In this document: in pieces, positions 1 through 7,706 of the stretch | Layout: each line of letters begins with the position of its first letter | Numbering within the stretch: position 1 is the stretch's first letter | NCBI GenBank assembly: GCA_031547305.1 | Contig: JAVBSC010000098.1 | Location: 1 to 31,811 of the forward strand | Direction: 5' to 3' | Origin: JAVBSC01 sp031547305 | GTDB taxonomy: Bacteria > Desulfobacterota > Desulfovibrionia > Desulfovibrionales > Desulfovibrionaceae | Length of the DNA: 31,811 nucleotides | Notes under the pieces: model-generated | The model's input: the letters and a program-made list of their open reading frames with translations, nothing else | Told to the model about the DNA's origin: nothing | The model's database searches: none | Made by a program: the position numbers and the translations under genes

Positions 1-1
1 C

Positions 2-781
2 AGGCTGTTTGTGGCCGGCATCATTCCCGGCCTGCTGCTCACGCTTATTTTCATCGGCATCGTGGTGTTCATCGCCAAGCGCAATCCGGAATTGGCCCCT
101 ACCGGCGAATCGTCCACCCTTAAAGAAAAACTCGTGGCCACTAAGGGCATATTCGCCATGCTGGTCTTGATTGTCGTGATTCTGGGCGGCATTCTGACCG
201 GCATATTCAGCCCCAACGAGGGCGGGGCCGTGGGCGCTGTGGGCACGCTCATTTACGCCCTGCTGCGGCGCAGGTTGAATTTCGCCAAGGCAAAAAGCGC
301 CGTGGAATCCGCCACCACGGTCACGGCCAAGCTGGTCTTCATTCTCATTGGCGTGGGAGTTCTGGGTTACTTTTTCGCGGCCACCCGCCTGCCGTTCATG
401 CTGGCGGAGGTGGTCACCTCCATGCAGGTCAACCGGTACATAATTTTTGCGGCCATAGTGGTGTTTTACATCATCATGGGCTGCCTCATGAACGTCATAC
501 CCATGATCCTGCTGACCCTGCCCGCGCTCTTCCCCACTGTGGAGGCTTTGCAGTTTGACCCGGTCTGGTTTGGCGTGGTCACGGTCATCCTTATGGAAAT
601 GGGCCAGATCACCCCGCCCGTGGGCATAAACGTGTTCGCCCTAAGCTCCATTGCCACGGACGTGCCTATGATGAACATATTCTTCCGGATTATCCCCTTC
701 TTCTGTGGCATGCTGCTGCTGGTTTTCATTCTGACCCTGTTCCCGGCCCTGGCCACCTGGCTGCCCGACCTGCTCATGTGA
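2..781 (+). CDS. dctM: TRAP transporter large permease (DctM family), 5' truncated by the window edge
   Basis: This is the C-terminal 259 residues of the large membrane subunit of a tripartite ATP-independent periplasmic (TRAP) transporter, which imports organic acids using an ion gradient and a periplasmic binding protein. The frame is open to the window edge, so the start is missing. DctM proteins are usually about 425 residues, so roughly 165 are absent. Visible features are an N-terminal AGIIPGLLL segment typical of the family, many hydrophobic membrane segments, and the conserved ITPPVGINVF motif near the C terminus. The substrate cannot be told from this part. The DctP and DctQ partners would be expected upstream, outside the window. 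A hairpin follows at 808-841. The next gene downstream is a Crp/Fnr regulator on the same strand that could control this transporter, but that is inference. Confidence 0.93.
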   Translation, partial: RLFVAGIIPGLLLTLIFIGIVVFIAKRNPELAPTGESSTLKEKLVATKGIFAMLVLIVVILGGILTGIFSPNEGGAVGAVGTLIYALLRRRLNFAKAKSAVESATTVTAKLVFILIGVGVLGYFFAATRLPFMLAEVVTSMQVNRYIIFAAIVVFYIIMGCLMNVIPMILLTLPALFPTVEALQFDPVWFGVVTVILMEMGQITPPVGINVFALSSIATDVPMMNIFFRIIPFFCGMLLLVFILTLFPALATWLPDLLM

Positions 782-807
782 CGCATTCCCGCCTTTTTCG
801 CCCTCTG

Positions 808-841
808 ACCGCCCCGCCGCGACTGTCCGCGCCGGGGCGGT
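808..841 (+). terminator. Hairpin downstream of dctM, possible terminator
   Basis: ACCGCCCCG (808-816) is perfectly complementary to CGGGGCGGT (833-841), with a 16-nt GC-rich loop. It sits 27 bp after the dctM stop codon. The following sequence is only weakly T-rich, so intrinsic termination is likely but not certain. Confidence 0.5.
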
Positions 842-946
842 TCCACTTCTGGACAAAATCTAAAAAAGGGAGCAAGACTTGCGGCAGTTCCGTTGCGCGA
901 TTCCCCTGGAACTTTGCGCGACTCCTCAACGCCGAAGGACTGTGAC

Positions 947-1627
947 ATGAGCAATACTCCGGACTATTCCCAGTACCGCCCGGTAATACTCATTAATCTC
1001 AACACGGCCTGGGAAAAGATGCTGCACCTTGGGGTGCCGGTGTCTTTTGTGCCCAGGCAGATCATTTCCGCCGAGGTGGACGGGGCTACACAGGGGTTCT
1101 ATTATGTGCGCCGGGGAAGAGTCCGTCTGTCCTACATCGCATCCAACGGGCAGGAAAAGGTGCTCTTTTACGTTGGAAAAGGCACGCTGTTCCACGACGT
1201 GCCGGCCATAGTAAAATCCACCTCGTGTATCTTTACCTGCATGGACGCCACGAGCGCGGTATTTTTCAACAAAAAAATGCTCTCGCACAAATTCATAAGC
1301 GAGCACCCGGAAATCATAACCAACTGGGTGGAATCCATAGCCGAAAAAAGCACCAATTTTTTCCACCAGTTATGCGGCTTCGGCCTGCTGGATTCCTTTG
1401 CCAACGTCTGCCGCCTTTTGTACAGCATGGCCCTGTACAACCGGGAGGGCGACAAAATAGTGCCCTACCTCAGCAAGCAGGAATGCGCGGCTCTCCTGGG
1501 CATACATCGGGCTTCGCTGCACAAGGCTTTGACCAGGCTCCAGAAAGAGGAGATTATCGGCAAGTACAGCCGCCACGAACTGGAAATTCTGGATATGGAC
1601 AAGCTGGAGAGCTACGGGCACGGCTAG
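947..1627 (+). CDS. Crp/Fnr-family transcriptional regulator
   Basis: A 226-residue protein with an N-terminal cyclic-nucleotide-binding-type beta-barrel (about residues 25-135; visible pieces are FYYVRRGRVRLSYIASNGQEK and the FYVGKGTLFHD turn) and a C-terminal winged helix (about 165-215, YLSKQECAALLGIHRASLHKALTRL region). The size and order fit Crp/Fnr regulators. The start was set at the ATG at 947 because AAGGA lies 7 nt upstream; an in-frame TTG at 893 has no such site. No Fnr-type N-terminal cysteine cluster is visible, so it is not an obvious Fe-S oxygen sensor. Its stop codon TAG overlaps the GTG start of the decayed LysE gene (TAGTG), which suggests the two were once translationally coupled. 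The effector and targets are unknown. Confidence 0.85.
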   Translation: MSNTPDYSQYRPVILINLNTAWEKMLHLGVPVSFVPRQIISAEVDGATQGFYYVRRGRVRLSYIASNGQEKVLFYVGKGTLFHDVPAIVKSTSCIFTCMDATSAVFFNKKMLSHKFISEHPEIITNWVESIAEKSTNFFHQLCGFGLLDSFANVCRLLYSMALYNREGDKIVPYLSKQECAALLGIHRASLHKALTRLQKEEIIGKYSRHELEILDMDKLESYGHG

Positions 1628-2207
1628 TGGATTATTTTATCCTCCTTCCATCCGTCACGCTGTTCGCCGTGCCGGTTTGCCCGACTCCGTGGACGAACAA
1701 CGCCATAGCCATGTCCAATAGGCATACCCCGTGGGGTCTGGGCCGCCCTGCCCTATTGCATGGGGGCCAGCCTGGCCGGCAACGTGCAGCGCCTGGTGGT
1801 TGGCGCCGATCTTGGCCTGCCGGCTTTTTTGCGAAGAAAGAATCAATGCCTGGGCGAACGACCTTCTCAAGCCGCCCCGGGCGGCCGGCCCTGGTCCGCG
1901 CCCGGAGCTCCGCCCAGGGCTCAAAAGACCCCGTCCGTCCACGACGGTCTGCTGGTGCAGCTCATGAACGTCAAGGTCTGACTGATCAACATAGTGACCA
2001 TGAGTTCTTACATTGGCGCGGACGAATACCGCTGGATCCGCCTGGGGCTTCTGATGCTGGTGTTTACAGTAGTAGGCCTGACCGCCATGCCCACCTGGGC
2101 GAGCGCCGGAGTTCTGATGCGGCGTTTTCTATCTTCCGACGGCATGCGTGTGTGCAATTACCCGCTGGCTTTTCCGGCTCTGTCTGTAGCCTTATATTTT
2201 AATATAT
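1627..2207 (+). pseudogene. Decayed LysE/RhtB-family exporter, duplicate of the next gene
   Basis: This stretch is a degraded copy of the intact LysE-family gene at 2221-2892. From a GTG at 1627 it encodes DYFILLPSVTLFAVP, then a one-base insertion (CCAATAGG here, CCATAGG in the intact gene) near 1716 shifts the frame. Homology continues in the next frame (AALPYCMGASLAGN against AAVPYCLGAGIGAD). About 30 codons are missing before PAFLRRK. A TGG-to-TGA change at 1979-1981 ends NVKV, and homology resumes as GVLMRRFLSSDGMRVCNY, close to GVLMRRFLSSEGIRFCNY in the intact gene. The normal stop is also lost. Frameshift, deletion and nonsense mutation together make this a clear pseudogene from a tandem duplication. 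It overlaps the stop of the Crp/Fnr gene. Confidence 0.9.
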
Positions 2208-2220
2208 TGCGGGACCGCGC

Positions 2221-2892
2221 ATGGATTACCTTCTGTTCATCTCCACAGTCACGCTGTTCGCCCTGGCCATGTGCCCCACTCCAGGGCCGAACAACACTGT
2301 GGCCATGTCCATAGGCCTGGGCAGCGGGTTTCGCGCGGCTGTGCCCTACTGCCTGGGGGCCGGCATTGGGGCGGATTTAACCATGGCCCTGACGGGGCTG
2401 GGCCTGGGGGAGCTGTTCACCCGCTTGCCGGCCTTGTACCAGATCCTAAAAATTGCAGGGGCAATTTATCTGCTCTGGCTGGCCTGGCGTATTTCAGGTT
2501 TGAACATGCCGGTGTTTTTACGAAAAAAAGACAAGACCCCGGAAAAATTGATCGATCCGTCCGGAGCCGAGAAGCGCCCGGATGCGGCGACTCCTGATTC
2601 AGAAAAAAAGACTCCCGGCTTTTTCCAGGGCATAATTCTTCAACTGGTGAACGTGAAAGTCTGGATAGCCAACATCATTGCCATCAGCGCCTTCATGGGC
2701 ATTGACGCTTTCCGCTGGCACCGTCTGGCCCTGATGGTTCTGATCTTCACCATCCTCGGTACGATGTGCATGCTCATGTGGGCGGCCGGCGGCGTGCTGA
2801 TGCGGCGCTTTTTGTCTTCCGAGGGAATCCGCTTTTGCAACTACGTGTTCGCGTCTTTTCTGGCCGCGTCCGTAATCCTTATCTTTATGTAA
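2221..2892 (+). CDS. LysE/RhtB-family amino-acid exporter
   Basis: A 223-residue inner-membrane protein of the LysE/RhtB translocator family, which exports amino acids or related small molecules. Typical features are an N-terminal hydrophobic helix ending in the conserved CPTPGPNN motif (residues 18-25), a second segment with PYCLGAGIGAD, and about six membrane segments. A hydrophilic, charged insertion lies at about 101-135 (RKKDKTPEKLIDPSGAEKR), in the middle cytoplasmic loop where family members vary. The ATG at 2221 has only a weak upstream GGGA. The gene directly follows its decayed duplicate, so this is the surviving copy. Substrate specificity cannot be read from the sequence. Confidence 0.9.
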   Translation: MDYLLFISTVTLFALAMCPTPGPNNTVAMSIGLGSGFRAAVPYCLGAGIGADLTMALTGLGLGELFTRLPALYQILKIAGAIYLLWLAWRISGLNMPVFLRKKDKTPEKLIDPSGAEKRPDAATPDSEKKTPGFFQGIILQLVNVKVWIANIIAISAFMGIDAFRWHRLALMVLIFTILGTMCMLMWAAGGVLMRRFLSSEGIRFCNYVFASFLAASVILIFM

Positions 2893-2895
2893 ATC

Positions 2896-4341
2896 TCATC
2901 TTTTGCTGAGTCCGAATTTTTTCAGCTTGTACTGTAGGGTGCGACGGCTCACTCCCAAAGCGTCCGCGGTTTTCTCCCGGTGCCCCTGGTGTTCTTCCAG
3001 GGCGCGGACAAGCGCCAGGCGTTCCGCCTCTTCCAGAGGGGAGAGGCCCTGCGGCGCCGGGCCGCTTATGGAAGGCGACGCTTCTTCCTCGGACCAACCC
3101 GCGGCCGGATCGCTTTCCCTGAGAGGGCTTGACGCGCCTTCCTTGCCCGCCCCTCTGCCCGGGGCCTCCTGAAGAATGTGCCTGGGCAGGGATTCCGGCC
3201 CCAATATATCCGCCCGGCTCAGGATTAGAGCGCGCTCCAGCACGTTTTCCAGTTCCCGCACATTGCCGGGCCAGGCATAGCCGGACAGAACATCCAGAAA
3301 AACCGGGCTGACTCCGCGCACGTCCTTTCGGTTTTTGCGGCACAGGCGGTCCAGCAAACGGCTGACCAGGAGAGGCAGATCTTCCAGATGTTCACGCAAC
3401 GGCGGAGCGTTCACTTCCAACACGTTCAGGCGAAAATATAAATCCTCGCGAAAATGCCCTTCCTCCACAGCCTGACGCAACTTGCGGTTGGTGGCGCTGA
3501 TGATGCGCACGTCCACAGCCACGGGCTTCACCCCGCCCAGCGGTTCAACCACCCTTTCCTGCAGGGCGCGCAACAGCTTGGCCTGGATTTCCAAAGGCAA
3601 CTCTCCTATTTCATCCAGAAACAACGTGCCGCCGGCGGCCAGTTGGAAACGGCCTGGCTTGTCGCGCACCGCGCCTGTAAAAGCGCCCCGCGCATACCCG
3701 AACAGCTCGCTTTCCAGCAACTGGGCCGGCAGAGCCGCGCAATTAACCTTGACCAGGGCCTGTCCGGCCCGGCTGCTGGCCGCGTGCAGGGCTTCGGCCA
3801 CCAATTCCTTGCCCGTGCCGGATTCCCCGCTGATCAGCACCGTGGCTTCGCTGGGGCCGGCCTGGAGGATAAAATCGTGCAGCCGGCGCATGGGCTGCGA
3901 GTTGCCGACCAGATTATCCAAAGGCCCTTCCCCGGCCAGGGTCTTCTTCAGCTTATGGTTTTCCCGCAGCAGCCGGCCGTATTCCCAGGCTTTGTCCAGC
4001 ACGGCGCACAACTCATCGTTGTCCGCCGGCTTGGTCAGATAATCGAACGCCCCGTGCTTCATGGCCTCCACCGCCGCGCCCACCGTGCCGTAAGCCGTCA
4101 GCAGAATCACCGGCAAGGCGGGAAAATCCGCCTTGATCCGGGCCAGGGCGGCCTTGCCGTCCATACCTGGCATGCGCATGTCCAAAAGCACCACCTGCGC
4201 TCCAACCGAACCGTCTTTCAACAACTCCAGCCCCTCTTCCGCCGATCCGGCCTCCAGCACCAGCCAGCCCGCATCTTCCATAACCGCTCGCACCATCAGC
4301 CGATGCCCCGGCTCGTCGTCGATCACCAGTAGATTTTTCAT
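2896..4341 (-). CDS. Sigma54-dependent response regulator (NtrC/ZraR-like)
   Basis: A 481-residue response regulator of the NtrC/ZraR class, which activates RNA polymerase with sigma54. The receiver domain (1-118) has the acidic pair D8/D9, phosphoacceptor D54, T82 and K104. The AAA+ domain (about 143-375) has Walker A GESGTGKE (172-179), the sigma54-contacting GAFTGA loop (219-224) and Walker B LFLDE (to E244). A low-complexity linker (about 395-435) leads to a C-terminal Fis-type helix-turn-helix (about 440-477). The gene lies downstream of the histidine kinase on the same strand, so they are almost surely partners. Targets are unknown; ZraR-like and HydG-like regulators often answer to metal or envelope stress, but that is only family analogy. 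Confidence 0.95.
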   Translation of the reverse strand: MKNLLVIDDEPGHRLMVRAVMEDAGWLVLEAGSAEEGLELLKDGSVGAQVVLLDMRMPGMDGKAALARIKADFPALPVILLTAYGTVGAAVEAMKHGAFDYLTKPADNDELCAVLDKAWEYGRLLRENHKLKKTLAGEGPLDNLVGNSQPMRRLHDFILQAGPSEATVLISGESGTGKELVAEALHAASSRAGQALVKVNCAALPAQLLESELFGYARGAFTGAVRDKPGRFQLAAGGTLFLDEIGELPLEIQAKLLRALQERVVEPLGGVKPVAVDVRIISATNRKLRQAVEEGHFREDLYFRLNVLEVNAPPLREHLEDLPLLVSRLLDRLCRKNRKDVRGVSPVFLDVLSGYAWPGNVRELENVLERALILSRADILGPESLPRHILQEAPGRGAGKEGASSPLRESDPAAGWSEEEASPSISGPAPQGLSPLEEAERLALVRALEEHQGHREKTADALGVSRRTLQYKLKKFGLSKR

Positions 4342-4429
4342 ATCAGCCTTTAATTATAGGGATTATATCTAATCTGATCGGGTGGCTCCGTCCCCCGTAA
4401 CACCTGCCAAGGGGCTAACCCTTTGAAAC

Positions 4430-4480
4430 CCATTTCCAGCCGGTCCGCTCCACAAGCGAAACAGACCGGCCGTGAAATGG
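4430..4480. repeat. Interrupted inverted repeat between kinase and regulator genes
   Basis: CCATTTC-CA-GCCGGTC (4430-4445) pairs with GACCGGC-CGT-GAAATGG (4464-4480): two 7-bp stems separated by a small internal loop, with an 18-nt terminal loop. No T-run follows on either strand. It lies in the 190-bp gap between the two-component genes and could be an RNA processing, attenuation or protein-binding site. Confidence 0.6.
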
Positions 4481-4531
4481 ATACAATGGCGATTACTCCC
4501 GGCGGGGTTTGGGCGGAATAACAAATCAAGA

Positions 4532-6229
4532 TCAAGACTCTTCCCTCAATTTATCCGGGAAAAACAGGGTAACCCTGCAACCCTGGCCGGGTTCGGAATC
4601 TATTCTGGCTTCGCCGCCATGTTCGCGCATGGTTTTATGAACCAGGGCCAGGCCCAGGCCGGTGCCTTTCTGTTTGGCGGTAAAGAATGGCTCAAAAGCC
4701 TGGGCCTTTTGTTCCGGGGTCATGCCCTGGCCGGAATCCTGAACGCTGACGCGCACGCCGTCCTCGGTTTGTTCGGATTGCAGGAGCAGGCGGGGGGAAA
4801 TGTCCGCGCCGGGGGTGGCCAGGGCGTCCAGGCTGTTCAGGACCAGGTTGAGCAGGGATTGTTTGAGCGAATCCTCATCCGCCAGGACTTCCTTGGCTTC
4901 CAGGTCTGTTTCCAAGTTGACGCCGCGCTCGTCCAGCTCAAATCTGACCAGGTTACGCACTTCATCGGCCACAGCGGCAAGATCCACCGGGATGGGCCGG
5001 ATCTGCCGGGGGCGGGATATGTAAAGCAGATCCGTAATAACGCGGTTCAGGCGGTCCGCCTCGCGCAGCATAGTGTTGGCGTAGTCTTCCTCCGGCTTGC
5101 GGCCGGACAGCTTTTTAGCGAAGTACTGGGCAAAGCCGCGCAGGGCGGACAGGGGATTGCGGATTTCGTGGGCCACTCCGGCGGCCAGGGTGCCTATGGC
5201 GGCCAGTTTTTCCGCCTGTGCCAGGTCTTTTTCCAGATTGTGCACCCTGGTGCGATCCCGAATGATCAACAGGCGGGTTTCGCCGGACTCGCCCTGAAAA
5301 GCCGAAGCCAGAACTTCCAGTTGGGCTCCGCCAAAACTGAGTTGCCGCCAGTCCACCATGCCCGGCCTGAGGGGGGTTTCCGGCAGGCACAAGGCTAAAC
5401 CGGGCGGCAGAGAGCTAAGTGGTTTGCCGGCCAGTTCGCCGGGCTCTGAGCCGAAAATGGAATGCAGCGCCGGGTTGGCGAACTGGACCGTGCCGGATTC
5501 GTCCACGGTCAGCAGGCCGTCCGGCAGGATGTCCAGCAAATTGGCCTGGAATCGTTCCAAAAATACGGCCCGGCGCGCCAGATCCCGGCGCGCCAGAAAA
5601 CTCACGGCCAGAGCCCAGACGAACAGGGCGGCGGCCAGCGAGTAGGCGGCCTGAAAAAAAGCGTTGTGCGCGAAGCCCCGGTACACGGCCAGGTGTTTTT
5701 CCATGTCCAGGCCCACCAGCAGCAAAGGCGGCTTTTCATCCAAAAGGGGCATGGGAAGGCGGTGATCCGTTCTGCGCCAGTCGTAACGCACCTGCTTGCC
5801 ATAAATGTAAACCGCTTTGCCGCCGAACAATGCCTGGCCGTACCATTCTCCCCGGTTTGTCAACTCACGCAGGGCCTGGGGCGGCAAAACAAGGGTCTGC
5901 TCCTTTTTGCTCCCGGTGTTCATCAGGCGCACTCCCTGTTCATCGAACAGGCCGACAAAACGCACTTCGCCGCTTTCTTCCAATTCGCGGAAGTAATCCG
6001 CAATGACCGGGCCGCCAGGCTGGCGGCTGCGCATGTGGCCGGGGCGCATCAAGGCCTCCACGGCCTGGAAGACCGAACGGGCCGCCAGCTCAAGGTGCTG
6101 GGCGCTGGCTTTGTCCTGCTGCCGCAGGTTCTGCCAGGTGGAAAACACCAGAGACACCCCGATGACCACAAAGGTCACCACCGCAATGATGATGGTGCCA
6201 CGCTCTCTGGATTGCCTGGCTATTTCCAT
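4532..6229 (-). CDS. PAS-domain sensor histidine kinase (ZraS-like)
   Basis: A 565-residue membrane sensor kinase. A first membrane helix (about 12-30) and a second (about 192-212) bracket a periplasmic sensing region of about 160 residues. A PAS domain follows (about 222-328, LLDILPDGLLTVDESGTVQFANPA region). Next are a HisKA domain with phosphoacceptor H354 in VAHEIRNPLSALRGF and a HATPase domain with the N-box asparagine at about 465, G1 box DSGQGM (498-503) and G2 box GTGLGLALVHK (from 522). The layout resembles ZraS/HydH, which pair with sigma54-type regulators such as the gene 190 bp downstream. GGAG lies 5 nt before the ATG. The signal is not evident. Confidence 0.93.
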   Translation of the reverse strand: MEIARQSRERGTIIIAVVTFVVIGVSLVFSTWQNLRQQDKASAQHLELAARSVFQAVEALMRPGHMRSRQPGGPVIADYFRELEESGEVRFVGLFDEQGVRLMNTGSKKEQTLVLPPQALRELTNRGEWYGQALFGGKAVYIYGKQVRYDWRRTDHRLPMPLLDEKPPLLLVGLDMEKHLAVYRGFAHNAFFQAAYSLAAALFVWALAVSFLARRDLARRAVFLERFQANLLDILPDGLLTVDESGTVQFANPALHSIFGSEPGELAGKPLSSLPPGLALCLPETPLRPGMVDWRQLSFGGAQLEVLASAFQGESGETRLLIIRDRTRVHNLEKDLAQAEKLAAIGTLAAGVAHEIRNPLSALRGFAQYFAKKLSGRKPEEDYANTMLREADRLNRVITDLLYISRPRQIRPIPVDLAAVADEVRNLVRFELDERGVNLETDLEAKEVLADEDSLKQSLLNLVLNSLDALATPGADISPRLLLQSEQTEDGVRVSVQDSGQGMTPEQKAQAFEPFFTAKQKGTGLGLALVHKTMREHGGEARIDSEPGQGCRVTLFFPDKLREES

Positions 6230-6314
6230 ATGAACTCCTGCAATAGTCGCCTGATGTTACTCCATACCGAGGTGGTGTGCAAGTTTTTGCATGTACACTC
6301 AACGCTTGCGGTAC

Positions 6315-6328
6315 GCCCTATTTAGGGC
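6315..6328. promoter_or_regulatory. Perfect 14-bp palindrome in a divergent intergenic region
   Basis: GCCCTATTTAGGGC has 6-bp arms and a TT centre. It lies between the divergently transcribed histidine kinase (start 6229) and the ComFB-like gene (start 6378). It could be an operator for either. No T-run follows, so it is not a good terminator. The binding protein is unknown. Confidence 0.35.
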
Positions 6329-6377
6329 TAAGTAACAAAGTCGGCCTCAATTATAAAAAACCGTTCTGGAGTCCCGC

Positions 6378-6668
6378 ATGGATAAGCGCCGCGACCGTTA
6401 CCTGATCGGGGATGTGGATTTTTACCATGTGCGCAACCGCAACGAGCTGCGCGTGCTGGAAACGTTGCGTTCCGTGCTGGACAAAAAGCCGCACATCCAA
6501 CTTGACGCCAAGGGTCTGCTGGACGTATACGCCTACGCTCTGAACCAGCTTATGGCCCGCTACGCGCAACTGGGCACCATCGTGCTGCGCGACCCAATAA
6601 AGTCAAGCCACATCCGGACAGCTGTGGAGGCCGCGCTGGATAAGGTGGAATCCCGGCCCAAAAACTAA
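6378..6668 (+). CDS. Small ComFB-like protein
   Basis: A 96-residue soluble protein. The central stretch LDVYAYALNQLMARYAQLGTIVL (about residues 48-70) resembles the signature of the late-competence ComFB family, in which a similar D-x-x-A-x-A-L-N-x-L-P-x-R-Y pattern occurs, and the total length fits. Some ComFB-domain proteins are reported to bind cyclic dinucleotides, but no function can be assigned here. GGAG lies 6 nt before the ATG at 6378. The protein has no signal peptide, membrane segment or cysteine. It is 25 bp upstream of the PHP-family phosphatase gene on the same strand and may be cotranscribed with it. The family call is from motif recognition only; otherwise this would be a hypothetical protein. 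Confidence 0.6.
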   Translation: MDKRRDRYLIGDVDFYHVRNRNELRVLETLRSVLDKKPHIQLDAKGLLDVYAYALNQLMARYAQLGTIVLRDPIKSSHIRTAVEAALDKVESRPKN

Positions 6669-6693
6669 TCAAAACCATAACCCTGAATAATTT

Positions 6694-7515
6694 ATGATCA
6701 TCGCAGATGTGCATTCCCACACGCTATACTCGCATGCCCAGGCCACCACGGCGGACATGTACGCTTCCGCCCAGGACAAGGGTTTGCGAATCTTTGGGTT
6801 TTCCGAACATTCGCCCAGGCCGCAAGGCTATAATTACCCCAGCGACTACCAGGAGCGCCTGGAAAAAGGCTTCCCCCTGTACGTTGCGGAAGTGGACGCC
6901 CTGAAGGCCAAAGGCCATATTAAGGCGCTCCTTGGCCTGGAGCTGGATTACATACCGGCGGAAGAAGCCTTTGCGGCCAAAGTTTGCGGTGCGCACGACT
7001 TTGACTACGTGATCGCCGGGCTGCATTTTCAGGATCGCTGGGGTTTTGACAATAAGGCTGAAGACTGGGCTTTTGCCGACGGCAAGGAATACGCGGCCCG
7101 CTATGAGCGCTACTATACGGATATGGAACGCATGTGCCGGACCGGCCTGTTCAACATCGTGGCACACCCGGACCTGATCAAAATTTTCAGCGTGGAGCGC
7201 TTCAGGCATTGGCTGGAGTCGCCCGGGGCGCTTGAGCTGGTGCATCGCGCCCTTCTGGCCGCCAAAGAGGCTGGCATGGCCATGGAACTTTCTTCCGCCG
7301 GGCTGCGCAAACCCTGCAAGGAATTCTACCCCGGCCCGCAAATCATGCGCCTGGCCGCGGATTTGGGCCTGCCGCTTTCCGTCGGTTCGGATGCGCACTG
7401 CGTGAATACAGTGGCCGCGAACTTTACGGAACTGGAAGACTATGCGCGTTCATTCGGCTATACCCAAAGCGTGATTTTTGAAAAACGCCGGCCAACGGCG
7501 GTGCCGTTCCAGTAA
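6694..7515 (+). CDS. PHP-domain histidinol-phosphatase (HisJ/HisK type)
   Basis: A 273-residue cytosolic metal-dependent phosphatase of the PHP family. It probably removes phosphate from L-histidinol phosphate in histidine synthesis (EC 3.1.3.15). Metal-ligand motifs of the PHP fold are visible: DVHSHT (residues 5-10), FSEHSPRP, a glycine-rich LLGLELDYI strand, VIAGLHF, IVAHPDL and near the C terminus SVGSDAHCVN. The length and motif order fit HisJ-type enzymes. The ATG at 6694 lacks a clear Shine-Dalgarno sequence, which is odd but may reflect coupling to the small gene 25 bp upstream. No other histidine gene is nearby, so a different phosphoester substrate cannot be excluded. Confidence 0.85.
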   Translation: MIIADVHSHTLYSHAQATTADMYASAQDKGLRIFGFSEHSPRPQGYNYPSDYQERLEKGFPLYVAEVDALKAKGHIKALLGLELDYIPAEEAFAAKVCGAHDFDYVIAGLHFQDRWGFDNKAEDWAFADGKEYAARYERYYTDMERMCRTGLFNIVAHPDLIKIFSVERFRHWLESPGALELVHRALLAAKEAGMAMELSSAGLRKPCKEFYPGPQIMRLAADLGLPLSVGSDAHCVNTVAANFTELEDYARSFGYTQSVIFEKRRPTAVPFQ

Positions 7516-7568
7516 CGCAAAAATAGGGCTTGCCAATGGCGGGCCTTTGCCATATATACAACCGCTCA

Positions 7569-7646
7569 CGGGATGTGGCTCAGTTTGGCTAGAGCGCTGC
7601 GTTCGGGACGCAGAGGCCGGAGGTTCAAATCCTCTCATCCCGACCA
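7569..7646 (+). tRNA. tRNA-Pro (anticodon CGG)
   Basis: A 78-nt cloverleaf. The acceptor stem is CGGGATG paired with CATCCCG, followed by discriminator A and an encoded CCA (7644-7646). The anticodon arm is CTGCG-TTCGGGA-CGCAG, giving anticodon CGG. The T arm is GGAGG-TTCAAAT-CCTCT. A strong terminator follows at 7655. The gene is intact, and no integrase or duplicated 3' end is seen nearby. Confidence 0.97.
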
Positions 7647-7654
7647 TTAAAATC

Positions 7655-7688
7655 AAAGGGTTATGGTGTAAAAACCATAACCCTTTTT
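7655..7688 (+). terminator. Rho-independent terminator after tRNA-Pro
   Basis: AAAGGGTTATGG pairs with CCATAACCCTTT across a short A-rich loop and is followed by a T-run on the plus strand. Converging with the cysE stop at 7707, it may also act on the minus strand. Confidence 0.9.
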
Positions 7689-7706
7689 GTATCGGGGTAC
7701 ATCTCT

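Noticed and set aside
1225..2314. Several open frames (325, 78, 73 and 106 codons) across the Crp/LysE boundary as separate genes
   Set aside because: They are fragments of the decayed LysE copy in shifted frames or shadows of the Crp/Fnr gene; comparison with the intact paralogue explains them all.
4342..4420. Possible sigma54 promoter (TTGGCAGG on the minus strand) before the response regulator
   Set aside because: The GG element is present but the GC of the -12 element is not at the required spacing.
4350..4535. 61-codon minus-strand frame between kinase and regulator
   Set aside because: It overlaps the kinase stop and the hairpin, has no ribosome-binding site and no recognisable content.
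6671..7684. 14-nt direct repeat AAAACCATAACCCT at 6671-6684 and 7671-7684 flanking the PHP gene and tRNA-Pro
   Set aside because: One or two 14-mer matches are expected by chance in a window this long, the second copy is simply one arm of the tRNA terminator, and there is no integrase or foreign-looking cargo.
7569..7706. tRNA-Pro as an integration site of a genomic island
   Set aside because: No duplicated tRNA 3' end, integrase or change in gene content on either side; the neighbours are core metabolic genes.
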